A stretch of 64,000 bases of DNA from Dendronalium phyllosphericum CENA369. Lineage in GTDB: Bacteria > Cyanobacteriota > Cyanobacteriia > Cyanobacteriales > Nostocaceae. Positions 54,474-63,568 of this stretch are shown here, in pieces. The position numbers and the translations under genes were made by a program. Below the pieces are notes generated by a model. It did not search any database. It was not told the origin of the DNA and worked only from the letters and a program-made list of their open reading frames with translations. Position 1 is the first letter of the stretch; each line of letters opens with the position of its first letter. The stretch covers positions 62,001 through 126,000 of the forward strand of contig NZ_JAECZA010000228.1 in the NCBI RefSeq assembly GCF_016056275.1, in the 5' to 3' direction.

Positions 54474-54608
54474 TTAAGTTTTTGAAATAAATATATTACG
54501 GTGGGAAAGTTCCGGTATTTTAGCAGCAATATCTTGAAGTATAGCTTCAGCTTGAGCTTTACTTGTAGCTTGTCTAAGTTCTAAATCAATAGCCTTAGTT
54601 AAAAAGTA
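54474..54608 (-). pseudogene. C-terminal tail of a lost polymorphic toxin
   Basis: The minus-strand frame from 54608 to 54474 is open for about 44 codons and ends in TAA 15 bp before the immunity gene start. It reads KAIDLELRQATSKAQAEAIL, then QDIAAKIPELSHRNIFISKT. Helical tails like this end several AHH- or related nuclease-type toxin modules paired with Imm11. Upstream the frame is closed by a TAG inside the DeoR gene, so the rest is gone. Confidence 0.55.
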
Positions 54609-55399
54609 CTATCATTGGATTCATCCTGGACAATCGTTAAACCCAAAGCTTTATAAGCAGTTAGCATCTTATTGGATACTGTTGGTGCAGTTACAAGGTA
54701 AGTTAGTGCATGAATCGACTCGACTACATAAGGAGCAGCTGTGTCTAACTTCTCTGCTGTCGCTAATCCAACTACTTCCGCGGCTCCAGCAATCATTGCT
54801 CGTTTAACATGAGCTTCTTCTAAATTCGGCACGCTAATACCAACTTCTGGATGCAGACTACATACGCCCAACATGCACAAATCTGCACGAATCATCCGTA
54901 ATGCCTCAATTGTAGCTGCACCCACGTTTACTAAGGCTTTTTTGTAGAGTTGTCCGCCCAACATCACAACTTGAATGTGGGGATGCTCTGCTAATACAAC
55001 GGCGATTGGAGGACTATTTGTGACGATTGTCGCTTGTAAATCCAAGGGCAAATGACGAGCTACTTGGAGAGTTGTCGTACCGCCATTTAAAATTACCACT
55101 TGCCCCGTACAAATCAATTTTGCAGCAGCACGGGCGATCGCTTCTTTTTCTTTTGGTGCTTGTTTTTGCCGATCTGCATAACTAGCGATCGCCGGAGAAG
55201 TCAAAAGCGCTCCTCCATGAACGCGCTGCAAAAAACCAGATTCGGCTAATTCCCGCAAATCCCGACGAATCGTATCCTCGGAAACCTTTAGCACAGCACT
55301 TAGTTCCGATGACAGCACCTTTTTATCACGACGCAGAATTTCTAAGATGAATTGTCGCCGTTCTGCCGTTAGCATAGAAGGTTTTTCATGAAATTGCAT
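54599..55399 (-). CDS. DeoR/GlpR-family transcriptional repressor
   Basis: The 266-aa protein has an N-terminal DeoR helix-turn-helix (about 12-66: LTAERRQFILEILRRDKKVL, SEDTIRRDLRELAESG). A sugar-phosphate-sensing domain follows (ILNGGTTTLQVARHL, TNSPPIAVVLAEHP, VVMLGGQLYKKALVNVG, AEKLD). The start at 55399 is backed by AAGGG about 6 nt upstream, though ATG 55375 is also conventional. It is divergent from the transketolase gene and should repress it and itself through phased repeats between them. Sugar phosphates usually relieve repression. Confidence 0.88.
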   Translation of the reverse strand: MQFHEKPSMLTAERRQFILEILRRDKKVLSSELSAVLKVSEDTIRRDLRELAESGFLQRVHGGALLTSPAIASYADRQKQAPKEKEAIARAAAKLICTGQVVILNGGTTTLQVARHLPLDLQATIVTNSPPIAVVLAEHPHIQVVMLGGQLYKKALVNVGAATIEALRMIRADLCMLGVCSLHPEVGISVPNLEEAHVKRAMIAGAAEVVGLATAEKLDTAAPYVVESIHALTYLVTAPTVSNKMLTAYKALGLTIVQDESNDSTF

Positions 55400-55465
55400 A
55401 TTTGCCCTTGAAATTGCACGTTTGTGAGTTTATACTTATAGAAATGCAGGTTTTTGCATGTTTGT
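55391..55465. promoter_or_regulatory. Helically phased TGCA repeats, candidate DeoR operator array
   Basis: TGCA cores at 55395, 55415, 55445 and 55455 are separated by 20, 30 and 10 bp, so all lie at about whole helical turns. Three sit in extended copies of the form TTGCAYRTTTG starting 55394, 55414 and 55454. The array overlaps the deoR ribosome site and start and lies upstream of the transketolase gene. Confidence 0.6.
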
Positions 55466-55688
55466 CGTTGGCTTTAAATAAATTCAAGCACATTTGCGCA
55501 CAGGAGAGTTTAACGATTTTAGCCGATCCCTCGTAGCAACGGAAGCCTCTAAACTACATGATTCCTCGTAGACCACTCGTCAAGAAAAAGGATGGAACGA
55601 TTTAAGCAAAAACACATTTAACTTGCGCGATCGCTGACGAAGGTTATTGATAGTCATCAATCCACACTTCAAATAAAAGGCCTAAAAC

Positions 55689-57602
55689 ATGACAGTTACT
55701 AATACGCAATTTCCCATTAATCTCGGTGCTTATAAACCTCTAGCTCTCAATCCCACAAATCCAACTCTTACAGACGAACAAAGAGAAATCCTCAGAGCAA
55801 ACATTCAACTGTGCCGCGATGCGATCGTTTTGTTTACAGCTACTGGTGCTGCCAGAGGAGTAGGCGGTCACACTGGTGGCCCTTACGACACAGTACCAGA
55901 GGTGATGATTCTCGACGCATTTTTCCGAGGAGCAGCCGATAAATTTGTGCCCATCTTCTTTGATGAAGCGGGACATCGAGCCGCAACTCAGTACTTAATG
56001 GCAACCCTACAGGGTGAGTTAGATGCCGACCAACTTCTACACTATCGTGAGGCACACTTTGCCTTACCAGGACATCCCGAACTAAAACTAACCCCTGGTG
56101 TGAAGTTTAGTACTGGACGACTGGGGCATATATGGCCCTACGTTAATGGTGTGGTCTTAGCAAATCCCGGCAAGGTCGTTTTCTGTCTTGGTTCTGATGG
56201 TTCGCAACAAGAAGGCAACGACGCGGAAGCTGCGCGTTTAGCTGTTGCTCAACATCTCAATGTCAAGTTAATTATTGATGATAACGATGTCACCATCGCC
56301 GGACATCCATCCAAATATCTACCCGGTTTCACAGTCGCCAAAACCTTACAAGGTCACGGGTTGAAGGTACTAGAAGGAGACGGGGAAGACTTAGACGATT
56401 TATATCGTCGTCTTTGCGAAGCAGTAAATACTCCCGGCCCCATCGCTCTAGTTAACAAACGCCCGATGTGTCCTGGTATCGAAGGGTTAGAAGGCTCAAC
56501 TCACGGTCACGATGTGATCTCGGTAGACTTGGCGATTAAATATCTTGAATCACGCGGACATACAGCTGCTGTCGAATGTCTGAAAAACATTCAAAAACCC
56601 AAACAAACCTATACTTTTGTTGGTTCTGGCGATAAATGGGGCGCTAACCGCAATGTATTTGGCGAAGCAGTGGTTGATGTCTTAAGCCGGATGAGTGAAG
56701 CAGAACGCAAGCAAAACGTCAAAGTCATCGATAGCGATTTAGAAGGTTCTTGCGGACTCAAGAAAATTCACGATACATACCCCGAAATTTTTATTTCTTC
56801 TGGAATTATGGAGCGGGGCAACTTTTCTGCTGCTGCAGGGTTTGGCATGGAGGAAGGCAAGCAAGGAATTTTTGCAACTTTCAGCGCTTTCTTAGAAATG
56901 TGCATCTCAGAAATTACGATGGCACGGCTGAACTACTCGAATGTTCTTTGCCACTTTTCCCACGCAGGTATCGATGATATGGCAGATAACACCTGCCACT
57001 TCGGTATAAACAACATGTTTGCTGACAACGGCTTGGATGATGGCCAAGCAACACAGCTGTTCTTTCCCGCAGATACTAATCAGATGAAAGCTTGTGTAGA
57101 AGCTGTGTTCTTTCAGCCGGGACTGCGGTTTATTTTCTCCACTCGTTCTAAAGTGCCGAATATTCTTGACAGTAACGGTAAGGACTTTTTTGGTGGTGAC
57201 TATAAATTTACCCCTGGTAAAGATGAGGTGATTCGAGAAGGGACACAAGGCTATATCGTCAGTTTTGGTGATGCTTTATATCGTGCCGTCGATGCAGTGG
57301 AACGTCTCAAACAGGAAGGGCTGGATGTAGGTTTGATTAATAAACCTACCTTGAATGCTATTGATGAAGAAGCGATCGCAAAAGTCGGTAAAGCTCCTTT
57401 TGTCCTTGTAGTGGAAGCATTCAATCGGCGAACCGGATTAGGTAGCCGTTTTGGTTCCTGGCTATTAGAGCGCGGGTTTACTCCTAAATACGCTCATCTT
57501 GGCACTCATAAAGAAGGTTGCGGCGGTTTATGGGAACAGTATCCACATCAAGGCATCGATCCAGTGAGTATTATGAACAAGGTGAAAGACTTAGTTAAAT
57601 AA
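55689..57602 (+). CDS. Transketolase-family enzyme
   Basis: The 637-aa protein has an N-terminal thiamine-binding domain (GVGGHTGGPYDTVPEV and the GSDGSQQEGND...IDDND TPP/Mg motif at about 170-200). A pyrimidine-binding domain with the catalytic-Glu-type segment GIMERGNFSAAAGFGMEEG follows, then a C-terminal domain. It is diverged from housekeeping transketolase and may use other ketose phosphates. Divergent placement opposite a DeoR regulator suggests sugar-inducible expression. A hairpin follows its stop. Confidence 0.87.
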   Translation: MTVTNTQFPINLGAYKPLALNPTNPTLTDEQREILRANIQLCRDAIVLFTATGAARGVGGHTGGPYDTVPEVMILDAFFRGAADKFVPIFFDEAGHRAATQYLMATLQGELDADQLLHYREAHFALPGHPELKLTPGVKFSTGRLGHIWPYVNGVVLANPGKVVFCLGSDGSQQEGNDAEAARLAVAQHLNVKLIIDDNDVTIAGHPSKYLPGFTVAKTLQGHGLKVLEGDGEDLDDLYRRLCEAVNTPGPIALVNKRPMCPGIEGLEGSTHGHDVISVDLAIKYLESRGHTAAVECLKNIQKPKQTYTFVGSGDKWGANRNVFGEAVVDVLSRMSEAERKQNVKVIDSDLEGSCGLKKIHDTYPEIFISSGIMERGNFSAAAGFGMEEGKQGIFATFSAFLEMCISEITMARLNYSNVLCHFSHAGIDDMADNTCHFGINNMFADNGLDDGQATQLFFPADTNQMKACVEAVFFQPGLRFIFSTRSKVPNILDSNGKDFFGGDYKFTPGKDEVIREGTQGYIVSFGDALYRAVDAVERLKQEGLDVGLINKPTLNAIDEEAIAKVGKAPFVLVVEAFNRRTGLGSRFGSWLLERGFTPKYAHLGTHKEGCGGLWEQYPHQGIDPVSIMNKVKDLVK

Positions 57603-57643
57603 CAGGACTTACGCACAAAGATTGTCTGTTGAGACTGAGTATA

Positions 57644-57673
57644 AGGGTGTAAGGTTTCCCTCTCTTACACCCT
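57644..57673 (+). terminator. Hairpin after the transketolase gene
   Basis: AGGGTGTAAG (57644-57653) and CTTACACCCT (57664-57673) pair perfectly with a 10-nt loop, 42 nt after the stop. Downstream is AAGTTTATTGG, a weak U-rich tail. A termination role is plausible. Confidence 0.55.
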
Positions 57674-57885
57674 AAGTTTATTGGGAATGTATTCGCCTCA
57701 GTCAATCTTTTAGTGTTACTCCCATCATTATTAGTTATCTACTGTTCGCCACTAGGAAAATCTAAAATTACAATTTGCGATCGCTCAACAGTTCGAGTGA
57801 GAAATATTTCATAATTAAAGAAGCAACAAAGCATTAATTACTGCAATGTTGTTAACTAAAATTAACAAAAACAAGGTCGGTTAAT

Positions 57886-58002
57886 ATGACTGACAATACA
57901 CAAAAATTAGCAACTCCCGACCACAGCATAGGCAATATCATGATTATCTCTCTGCTAGCCTTCTGTGGACTAACTTTCATTATTCTTTTAGGACTTTTTT
58001 AG
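57886..58002 (+). CDS. Single-pass membrane miniprotein, 38 aa
   Basis: The frame encodes MTDNTQKLATPDHSIGNIMI and then ISLLAFCGLTFIILLGLF. AAGG lies about 11 nt before the ATG. The N-terminal half is polar and the second half is a single helix running to the C-terminus, the layout of small subunits of membrane complexes. I cannot assign it to a known photosystem or NDH subunit. Confidence 0.55.
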   Translation: MTDNTQKLATPDHSIGNIMIISLLAFCGLTFIILLGLF

Positions 58003-58374
58003 TGCTTGACTATACGTGCAAAAACCTCTATGGAAGCAGATTAATTTTAACTGCTTCCATTTTTAATTTGAGGTTATATATAGCACTTAGTCTAAGCGAT
58101 TGGAAATCGCAGCTATACAAAGGTGTCGGCTCGGTCGATACTCAATGCCGATTGCCCTTCTTGCGTAGTTGAGGCGGGGAGCGATCGCTATTGTTACTCA
58201 TTAGATGCTATATATAGCGTTTACCGACTTGGTGAGGTACGTTTTCAAAGCTACTAACCTTGGTAAATAATATTTGTGTGTACCTCATTTGCTTAGGAAA
58301 CGCTATATTAAGGATTTCCAAAGAATCAATTATTTAAATATCCTGAATTCTGACTTCTGGATTCTTCTCAAGAA
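58003..58374. other. Intergenic, no gene seen
   Basis: This 372-bp gap between the miniprotein and the end of the histidine kinase gene has no convincing coding frame. It includes a HIP1 site and a short inverted repeat (TTAATTTTAACTGCTTCC-type) after the miniprotein. Confidence 0.5.
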
Positions 58375-61300
58375 TTATCCATTTTGTTCTGGTTGTGTTA
58401 AATCAATAACTTTATCAATGCGAAAGTTTTTAACCCAATTAACCAAGGTGTTGGCTAGATGAGCAGATTCTTTAGGAATTTCTTCTAGTAAGTTGAAAAT
58501 CAGTTTTTCATTAGTACATAATGCTGCTTGGTGTAGCTTTGTTAGCCACCCAGAAGGCATCAAAGCTAGAGCCTCTTCTAAAGATAAAAGCTCAAGGTTA
58601 GAAGTTTCTTCTAATTGGTTTTGTTGAGGAGTTTCCCGTTCATAGACATAACGCACACCCAAATATTTAGCTATTTTGTCTAGGATGACTTCCTCGCGGA
58701 AAGGCTTACGTACAAAGTCGTTGCAACCTGTAGACAAAATTAGAGAGCGTTCCTCTTCAAAAGCACTAGCAGTCAGAGCAATAATTACGGTAGCCTCACC
58801 CTTTAAAGTAGCTCTAATCTGTCTTGTAGCTTCATATCCATCCATCTCTGGCATTCGCATATCCATCCAAATCAGATGCGGTTCCCAACTTTTCCAGAGG
58901 CTGACTCCTTCAAGACCATTTTCAGCAGCACGCACCTCAAAGCCAAGCGATGAAAGCATTTTCACTAAGAGTAGGCGATTTTCTCTTTTATCTTCAATCA
59001 CTAAAATACGGTATTTTGGTTGATTGGTTTCTAAACCAATCGCTCGTTGTTTTAACTGTTTAGTTTGAACTTCAGCTACTTCTGCTGGACGAATCTGGAT
59101 TTCAAAAGAAAAAATAGTTCCTTGACCTAAAGTACTTTTAACAGTTATTTCTCCCCCCATCAGACGCACGAATTGTTGGCTAATGGTTAAGCCTAAACCC
59201 GTTCCTTGCTGAGATTTTTGCCCGGATTCTGTTTGCATAAAAGGTTTAAATAACTTTTCAAAATCGTGAGGAGCAATACCAAGGCCAGTATCTTCGATTT
59301 CAAAATGAAGGTAAGTAGGAAACTCAGGATTTTTTGTAGGGATCAAGGGCAATTGAGAGTGGGTAACAAGGCAATGGGGATTAGGAGTTTTTGTTCTGAC
59401 GCGGAGTGTTACTCCCCCTTCTTGAGTAAATTTTAGAGCGTTCCCAAGCAGATTAATCAAAATTTGACGCAATTTACTTTCATCTGTATGCACATATATA
59501 GGTACATCAAGACTACGCTCAAAAATTAGTTGTAAGCTTTTGGCTTCTGCTTTGAATCGGAACATTTCTTCTAAAGAATCAAGCAGGCCGTATAGGTCAA
59601 AACTATTTTCGGTGAGTGTCATTCGACCTGCCTCAATTTTTGACATAGATAATACGTCATTAATTAAGGTCAGCAAATACTCGCCACTGCGACTAATAAT
59701 TTCTAGATGTTCTAATTGAGAAGAATTAATCGCGGGATCGCGACTCATGAGTTGAGTAAATCCTAAAATGCTGTTAAGAGGCGTGCGGAGTTCGTGGCTC
59801 ATGTTTGCCAAGAAAGTACTTTTGGCAAGATTGGCATTTTCAGCAGCTTCTTTAGCAACTCGTAGTGCCTCTTCTGCTTGGTAGCGAGATTGCCCGATCG
59901 CAATTAATTCACTAACTCGTTGCAGTAAACTAATTTCATCTTGACTCCAAATTTTAGAGCCATTCATTGCTTCTAATTCCAGTAGTCCTACTACTCTATC
60001 TGAGTGAATTATTGGTACAAAGACTATAGATTGAATCAATTCTTCGTTGGTTGCATCTACAAGACGGGAAACTTGTAAGCCTTGGGTTGGTTTTCCATTC
60101 AGAATCTGGCTGTAGAAACAAGTAAATGGCTCAACGGCAATTGTTTGAGCAGTCTTAGGTAAGTAGTTAATACTAGCAGTACGCCACTCACGAACTAATT
60201 GAAACTCTATTTTGGGTTCAAAGTATTCAAAAATACAGCTGCGTATTGCTCCTGTAAACTCTGCGATCGCCCGTAGGGTAAAATCGATAGCAGTATCTCC
60301 ATCTTGGTCAATAAACTGTCGAGAAATACTATTAACCAAACTGTCTACCTGAGCGCGGTACTGAAGTGCGGCTTCGGCTTCTTTGCGAACAGTTATATCG
60401 GTGACAACACTTTCAATACAGTTTTCTTCAACGTTTAGCAGTGATGAAAATAGCCCCCAGCGTGTTGCGCCATTGTGTTGGCGAAATTGAATTTCAAAGT
60501 TGTTTGCTACACCTTGTTCGCGCAGTTCAGTTAGCATCTGTTGATAAGCGCTCTTATTGGCATAAAACTCGGTAATTAAACTTTTGCCAATGGCATCTTT
60601 GACGCAACTGTAACCTATAAGCTCGGCAAAGCGTTGATTTCCTTCTAAAATTATTCCATCCTCAATTCGACTACGAAAAATGCCGACTTGAGAATTCTCA
60701 AAAATATGGCGAAACTTTTGTTCGCTTCGACTTAAGGCTTCTTCTGCTTGTTTGCGCTCGGTAATCACCCGCGCCACACTAATAATCAGTGAGTTGCCAT
60801 TGCTATCTTGTGACATCGCTAAGTTAGTAGTTTGCCACTGCCAACTACCATCTTTGAGCCTGACTCGGTATTCGATTCCAGATTGCTTTTCATCTGCTGT
60901 GGCTAATCTTTTGACTGCTACTAAAAATTTTTGTTGGTCGTCAGGATGAATGAAGTTGATGAAACAGTCTCCCTTGAGTTCAGTAAGATCGTATCCAGTC
61001 AGATTAGTTAAATTTGGGGAAACGTATGAAATTCTGCCGTCTATGTCAATCAAAGAAATTATGTCATTGGCATTTTCGACGATGCGGCGGTACTTAGCTT
61101 CACTTTCACTTAAGGCTACTTCTGCTCGCTTACATTCGGTAATATCTCTATAACTCCACACCCGACCATTGATTTGATTGCCATGCCATTGGGGTTGGGA
61201 GTAGCGCTCAATCATCCGTCCATCCTTGAATTCCAGTAAATCCAAAGCTTCTTGTTCGGGGCAATTAAAGAAAAGATGCTTGATTCTCGTCACAAAGGCT

Positions 61301-61995
61301 TGTGGATCTCGCATCTGTGCAGCCATAAACCTCAATCGTTCTTCGCCCCTTCCTGGCAGCAGTAACGATTCAGGCATTGACCACATCTGGAGAAACTTTT
61401 GATTAAAGACTGGGACGTTAAGATTATTATCGATGACTAAAATACCATCGGCAGTAGATTCTAGCGTTGCTTGGAGTAAAGATAAAGATTCTTGTCGTTT
61501 CTGTTCTGCTGAGGAGCGTTCTGCTGCTAGACGCTTTGCTTGCGATACATCCCGAATTACTAATATAGCTAACCTGTTGCCATCAGGCAGTTCTACAGCA
61601 TTTCCCATAATCTCTAAAGTGAGGCAGCGATGTTGACATTGTTCTTGAATTGCCAAGGCATAGTTGCTGAACTGCGTTGGACTTGTTTTTGCTACGCTTT
61701 GCTGAAATTCGTATTCTGTTGCTTCATACTCTCCCCTTAAAACTCGTACATTAGGGAAAGATTCAGGTGGCACAAGTTGACCGATTTGTTTTAGAGGTAA
61801 TAGCTCGATCAAATTTTCGCCTACAACTAAGATGTGGGGTTTATTTACCAACTGGTCGAAAGCAGCATTACACCACTGTACTTTTCCATCTTTACCCGTC
61901 CAAACAATAGCATCAGCAATCGCGCCTAGTGCCACTTCCATTTTGCCCAGAGTCGCCCGCAATTGCTCGACTAAACCTGTTAAATCAGCACTCAT
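58375..61995 (-). CDS. Hybrid sensor histidine kinase with four PAS, GAF and REC domains
   Basis: This 1206-aa protein has four PAS modules (about 20-150, 165-290, 300-415 and 420-540), a GAF domain (about 555-700), HisKA with the phosphorylated His near 732 (MSHELRTPLNS) and a HATPase (GLGIAPHDF, GTGLGLTIS). A C-terminal receiver follows with Asp in WMDMRMPEMDGY near 1045. No transmembrane segment is apparent, so it is cytoplasmic and senses several inputs. The start ATG 61995 is decided by AAGGAGGT ahead of it. It follows a PAS-only gene with a 10-bp gap, so the two are co-translated. Confidence 0.92.
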   Translation of the reverse strand: MSADLTGLVEQLRATLGKMEVALGAIADAIVWTGKDGKVQWCNAAFDQLVNKPHILVVGENLIELLPLKQIGQLVPPESFPNVRVLRGEYEATEYEFQQSVAKTSPTQFSNYALAIQEQCQHRCLTLEIMGNAVELPDGNRLAILVIRDVSQAKRLAAERSSAEQKRQESLSLLQATLESTADGILVIDNNLNVPVFNQKFLQMWSMPESLLLPGRGEERLRFMAAQMRDPQAFVTRIKHLFFNCPEQEALDLLEFKDGRMIERYSQPQWHGNQINGRVWSYRDITECKRAEVALSESEAKYRRIVENANDIISLIDIDGRISYVSPNLTNLTGYDLTELKGDCFINFIHPDDQQKFLVAVKRLATADEKQSGIEYRVRLKDGSWQWQTTNLAMSQDSNGNSLIISVARVITERKQAEEALSRSEQKFRHIFENSQVGIFRSRIEDGIILEGNQRFAELIGYSCVKDAIGKSLITEFYANKSAYQQMLTELREQGVANNFEIQFRQHNGATRWGLFSSLLNVEENCIESVVTDITVRKEAEAALQYRAQVDSLVNSISRQFIDQDGDTAIDFTLRAIAEFTGAIRSCIFEYFEPKIEFQLVREWRTASINYLPKTAQTIAVEPFTCFYSQILNGKPTQGLQVSRLVDATNEELIQSIVFVPIIHSDRVVGLLELEAMNGSKIWSQDEISLLQRVSELIAIGQSRYQAEEALRVAKEAAENANLAKSTFLANMSHELRTPLNSILGFTQLMSRDPAINSSQLEHLEIISRSGEYLLTLINDVLSMSKIEAGRMTLTENSFDLYGLLDSLEEMFRFKAEAKSLQLIFERSLDVPIYVHTDESKLRQILINLLGNALKFTQEGGVTLRVRTKTPNPHCLVTHSQLPLIPTKNPEFPTYLHFEIEDTGLGIAPHDFEKLFKPFMQTESGQKSQQGTGLGLTISQQFVRLMGGEITVKSTLGQGTIFSFEIQIRPAEVAEVQTKQLKQRAIGLETNQPKYRILVIEDKRENRLLLVKMLSSLGFEVRAAENGLEGVSLWKSWEPHLIWMDMRMPEMDGYEATRQIRATLKGEATVIIALTASAFEEERSLILSTGCNDFVRKPFREEVILDKIAKYLGVRYVYERETPQQNQLEETSNLELLSLEEALALMPSGWLTKLHQAALCTNEKLIFNLLEEIPKESAHLANTLVNWVKNFRIDKVIDLTQPEQNG

Positions 61996-62005
61996 AGACA
62001 CCTCC

Positions 62006-62353
62006 TTAAAGAGGACGCAGAATTGCCATAAACGCCCACACTCCCTGGTGTTTTTCTGCCACGATTAAATGCTCTGCTGGAATTTCCTTCCCATCTTTGG
62101 TAATTCCAATTAGGCGTATTGGGTGATTTAATATACTTGATTTTTCTGTAGTTAAAAAACGCGAGAATCCCAGATGATGGGGGGCATGAAAACTTTTAGG
62201 AATAATTACTGTAATAATTTGTCCTTTAATTTCATCCGTACTCCAACCAAAAACAGAGGTAAAGCAGTCATTCACATAGGTAACTAAACCATGATTATCT
62301 GTCATTACGAAAGGCACATCTATTTCCAGTTTCATGTCATCAAAGGTTTTCAT
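62006..62353 (-). CDS. Stand-alone PAS-domain protein
   Basis: The 115-aa product is a single PAS domain (MTDNHGLVTYVNDCFTSVFG, HPIRLIGITKDGKEIPAEHLI). It contains nothing else, so it cannot signal alone. Its stop lies 10 nt before the start of the hybrid kinase, and the kinase ribosome site overlaps its stop, indicating coupled expression. It could bind the kinase's first PAS domain. Confidence 0.8.
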   Translation of the reverse strand: MKTFDDMKLEIDVPFVMTDNHGLVTYVNDCFTSVFGWSTDEIKGQIITVIIPKSFHAPHHLGFSRFLTTEKSSILNHPIRLIGITKDGKEIPAEHLIVAEKHQGVWAFMAILRPL

Positions 62354-62604
62354 GGTTGCTTTACTTCAAAAATCAAGAATGGGAACTATACGCTCAACGA
62401 TGACAGAGAACTGGGGGGATGAGGGAGCTAGGAAAGCAGGGAAAGAACAATAACTTTCTAACGACCAAGTCCAAGACTGAGAATATACTGACTTATTACT
62501 AACTTTCAAGTCAGATAAATAAGTATTTACACGTTGTTAAACTATGTTACGGTTGTTGCGATCGCTTTGTTATTTTCCCTTTCCCCTTTAACCTTTAACC
62601 ACAA

Positions 62605-62640
62605 GAGTGCAAAAGTTCTTTTTGCAAGAGGTCTATTAAA
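62605..62640 (-). repeat. Dispersed intergenic repeat, copy 2
   Basis: On the minus strand this reads AATAGACCTCTTGCAAAAAG and continues AACTTTTGCACTC. It corresponds to the copy at 43546-43582. It overlaps the stop codon of the methyltransferase gene by 3 nt, so it sits right at the 3' end of that gene. Confidence 0.65.
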
Positions 62641-63412
62641 GTTTGATGGCAACGATGCGAATTCGTCGGTAGTCGGCTGTCCAAGTACCTTCATGATAGA
62701 GTGTCGGCTTGAGGTATTCTTCGATAGCGCCAGTTACTTGTGTTTGTTGTTCGGCAGACAGTCCCGCTAAGAAAGAACTTGCAAACATTTGCATCCAGTT
62801 TGCTATACCTGCTTCTTTTTCTGCTAAAGCAGTGGGACGGTCAAACAGAATCGCATAAGTAACATCAAAGCCTTGCTTTTCTAGAAGAGTGGCATACTCA
62901 CCAATACTAGGAAAATACCAGGGATTTAGTTTTTCTGTAGGGAGATTAAACGCTGCCAAAGCGCTGTACAAAGCCTGAAGAATCGCTTGTATATTTCCCT
63001 TACCGCCAAACTCGGCTACAAAACGCCCTCTTGATTTTAAAGCCTGATATATGCAAGCGATCGCTGCATCTGCTTCTTTTACCCAATGCAAAGCAGCGTT
63101 AGAAAATACAGCATCCAAGGGCTGTTCTACTTGAAAGTTCCTAGCATCGCCAACCTCAAAACGCAGATCGGGATAGTTTTGTCTAGCCTTCTCAATCATT
63201 GCAGGTGCGCTATCAATTCCCATAACTTCAGCCCCTGCCAAGGCAATTTTCTCTGTGAGTTGCCCAGTACCACAACCAAGATCCAAAATGGATTCTCCTG
63301 GTTTTGGGTTGAGCAATTTTAGCAAGTCTTCGCCATATTGCCACACGAAGGCGTGTTTATCTTCATACAAGTTACTGTCCCAATTTGTGTCGGGTATCAA
63401 AACATTATTCAT
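62636..63412 (-). CDS. SAM-dependent methyltransferase (class I, Tam-like)
   Basis: The 258-aa enzyme has motif I in ILDLGCGTGQLTEKIA near residue 40, the acidic loop GIDSAPAMIEKARQNYP, FEVGDARNF and VFSNAALHWV. This is a class I methyltransferase resembling trans-aconitate methyltransferases. The substrate is unknown. It is divergent from the LysR gene with a 138-bp space. Confidence 0.85.
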   Translation of the reverse strand: MNNVLIPDTNWDSNLYEDKHAFVWQYGEDLLKLLNPKPGESILDLGCGTGQLTEKIALAGAEVMGIDSAPAMIEKARQNYPDLRFEVGDARNFQVEQPLDAVFSNAALHWVKEADAAIACIYQALKSRGRFVAEFGGKGNIQAILQALYSALAAFNLPTEKLNPWYFPSIGEYATLLEKQGFDVTYAILFDRPTALAEKEAGIANWMQMFASSFLAGLSAEQQTQVTGAIEEYLKPTLYHEGTWTADYRRIRIVAIKL

Positions 63413-63568
63413 AAGCAGTGAAATTACATAAATTTACTTCGCTAATCTTCAACCAAATGTTTTAGGTTAATGACCGCTTAATAATTACAGTAAATAAGAT
63501 TTTTAATCATGTCCAATATATTTTTCTATCTTAAGTAATATGTAAAAAATATGAATTCAAATATATTG

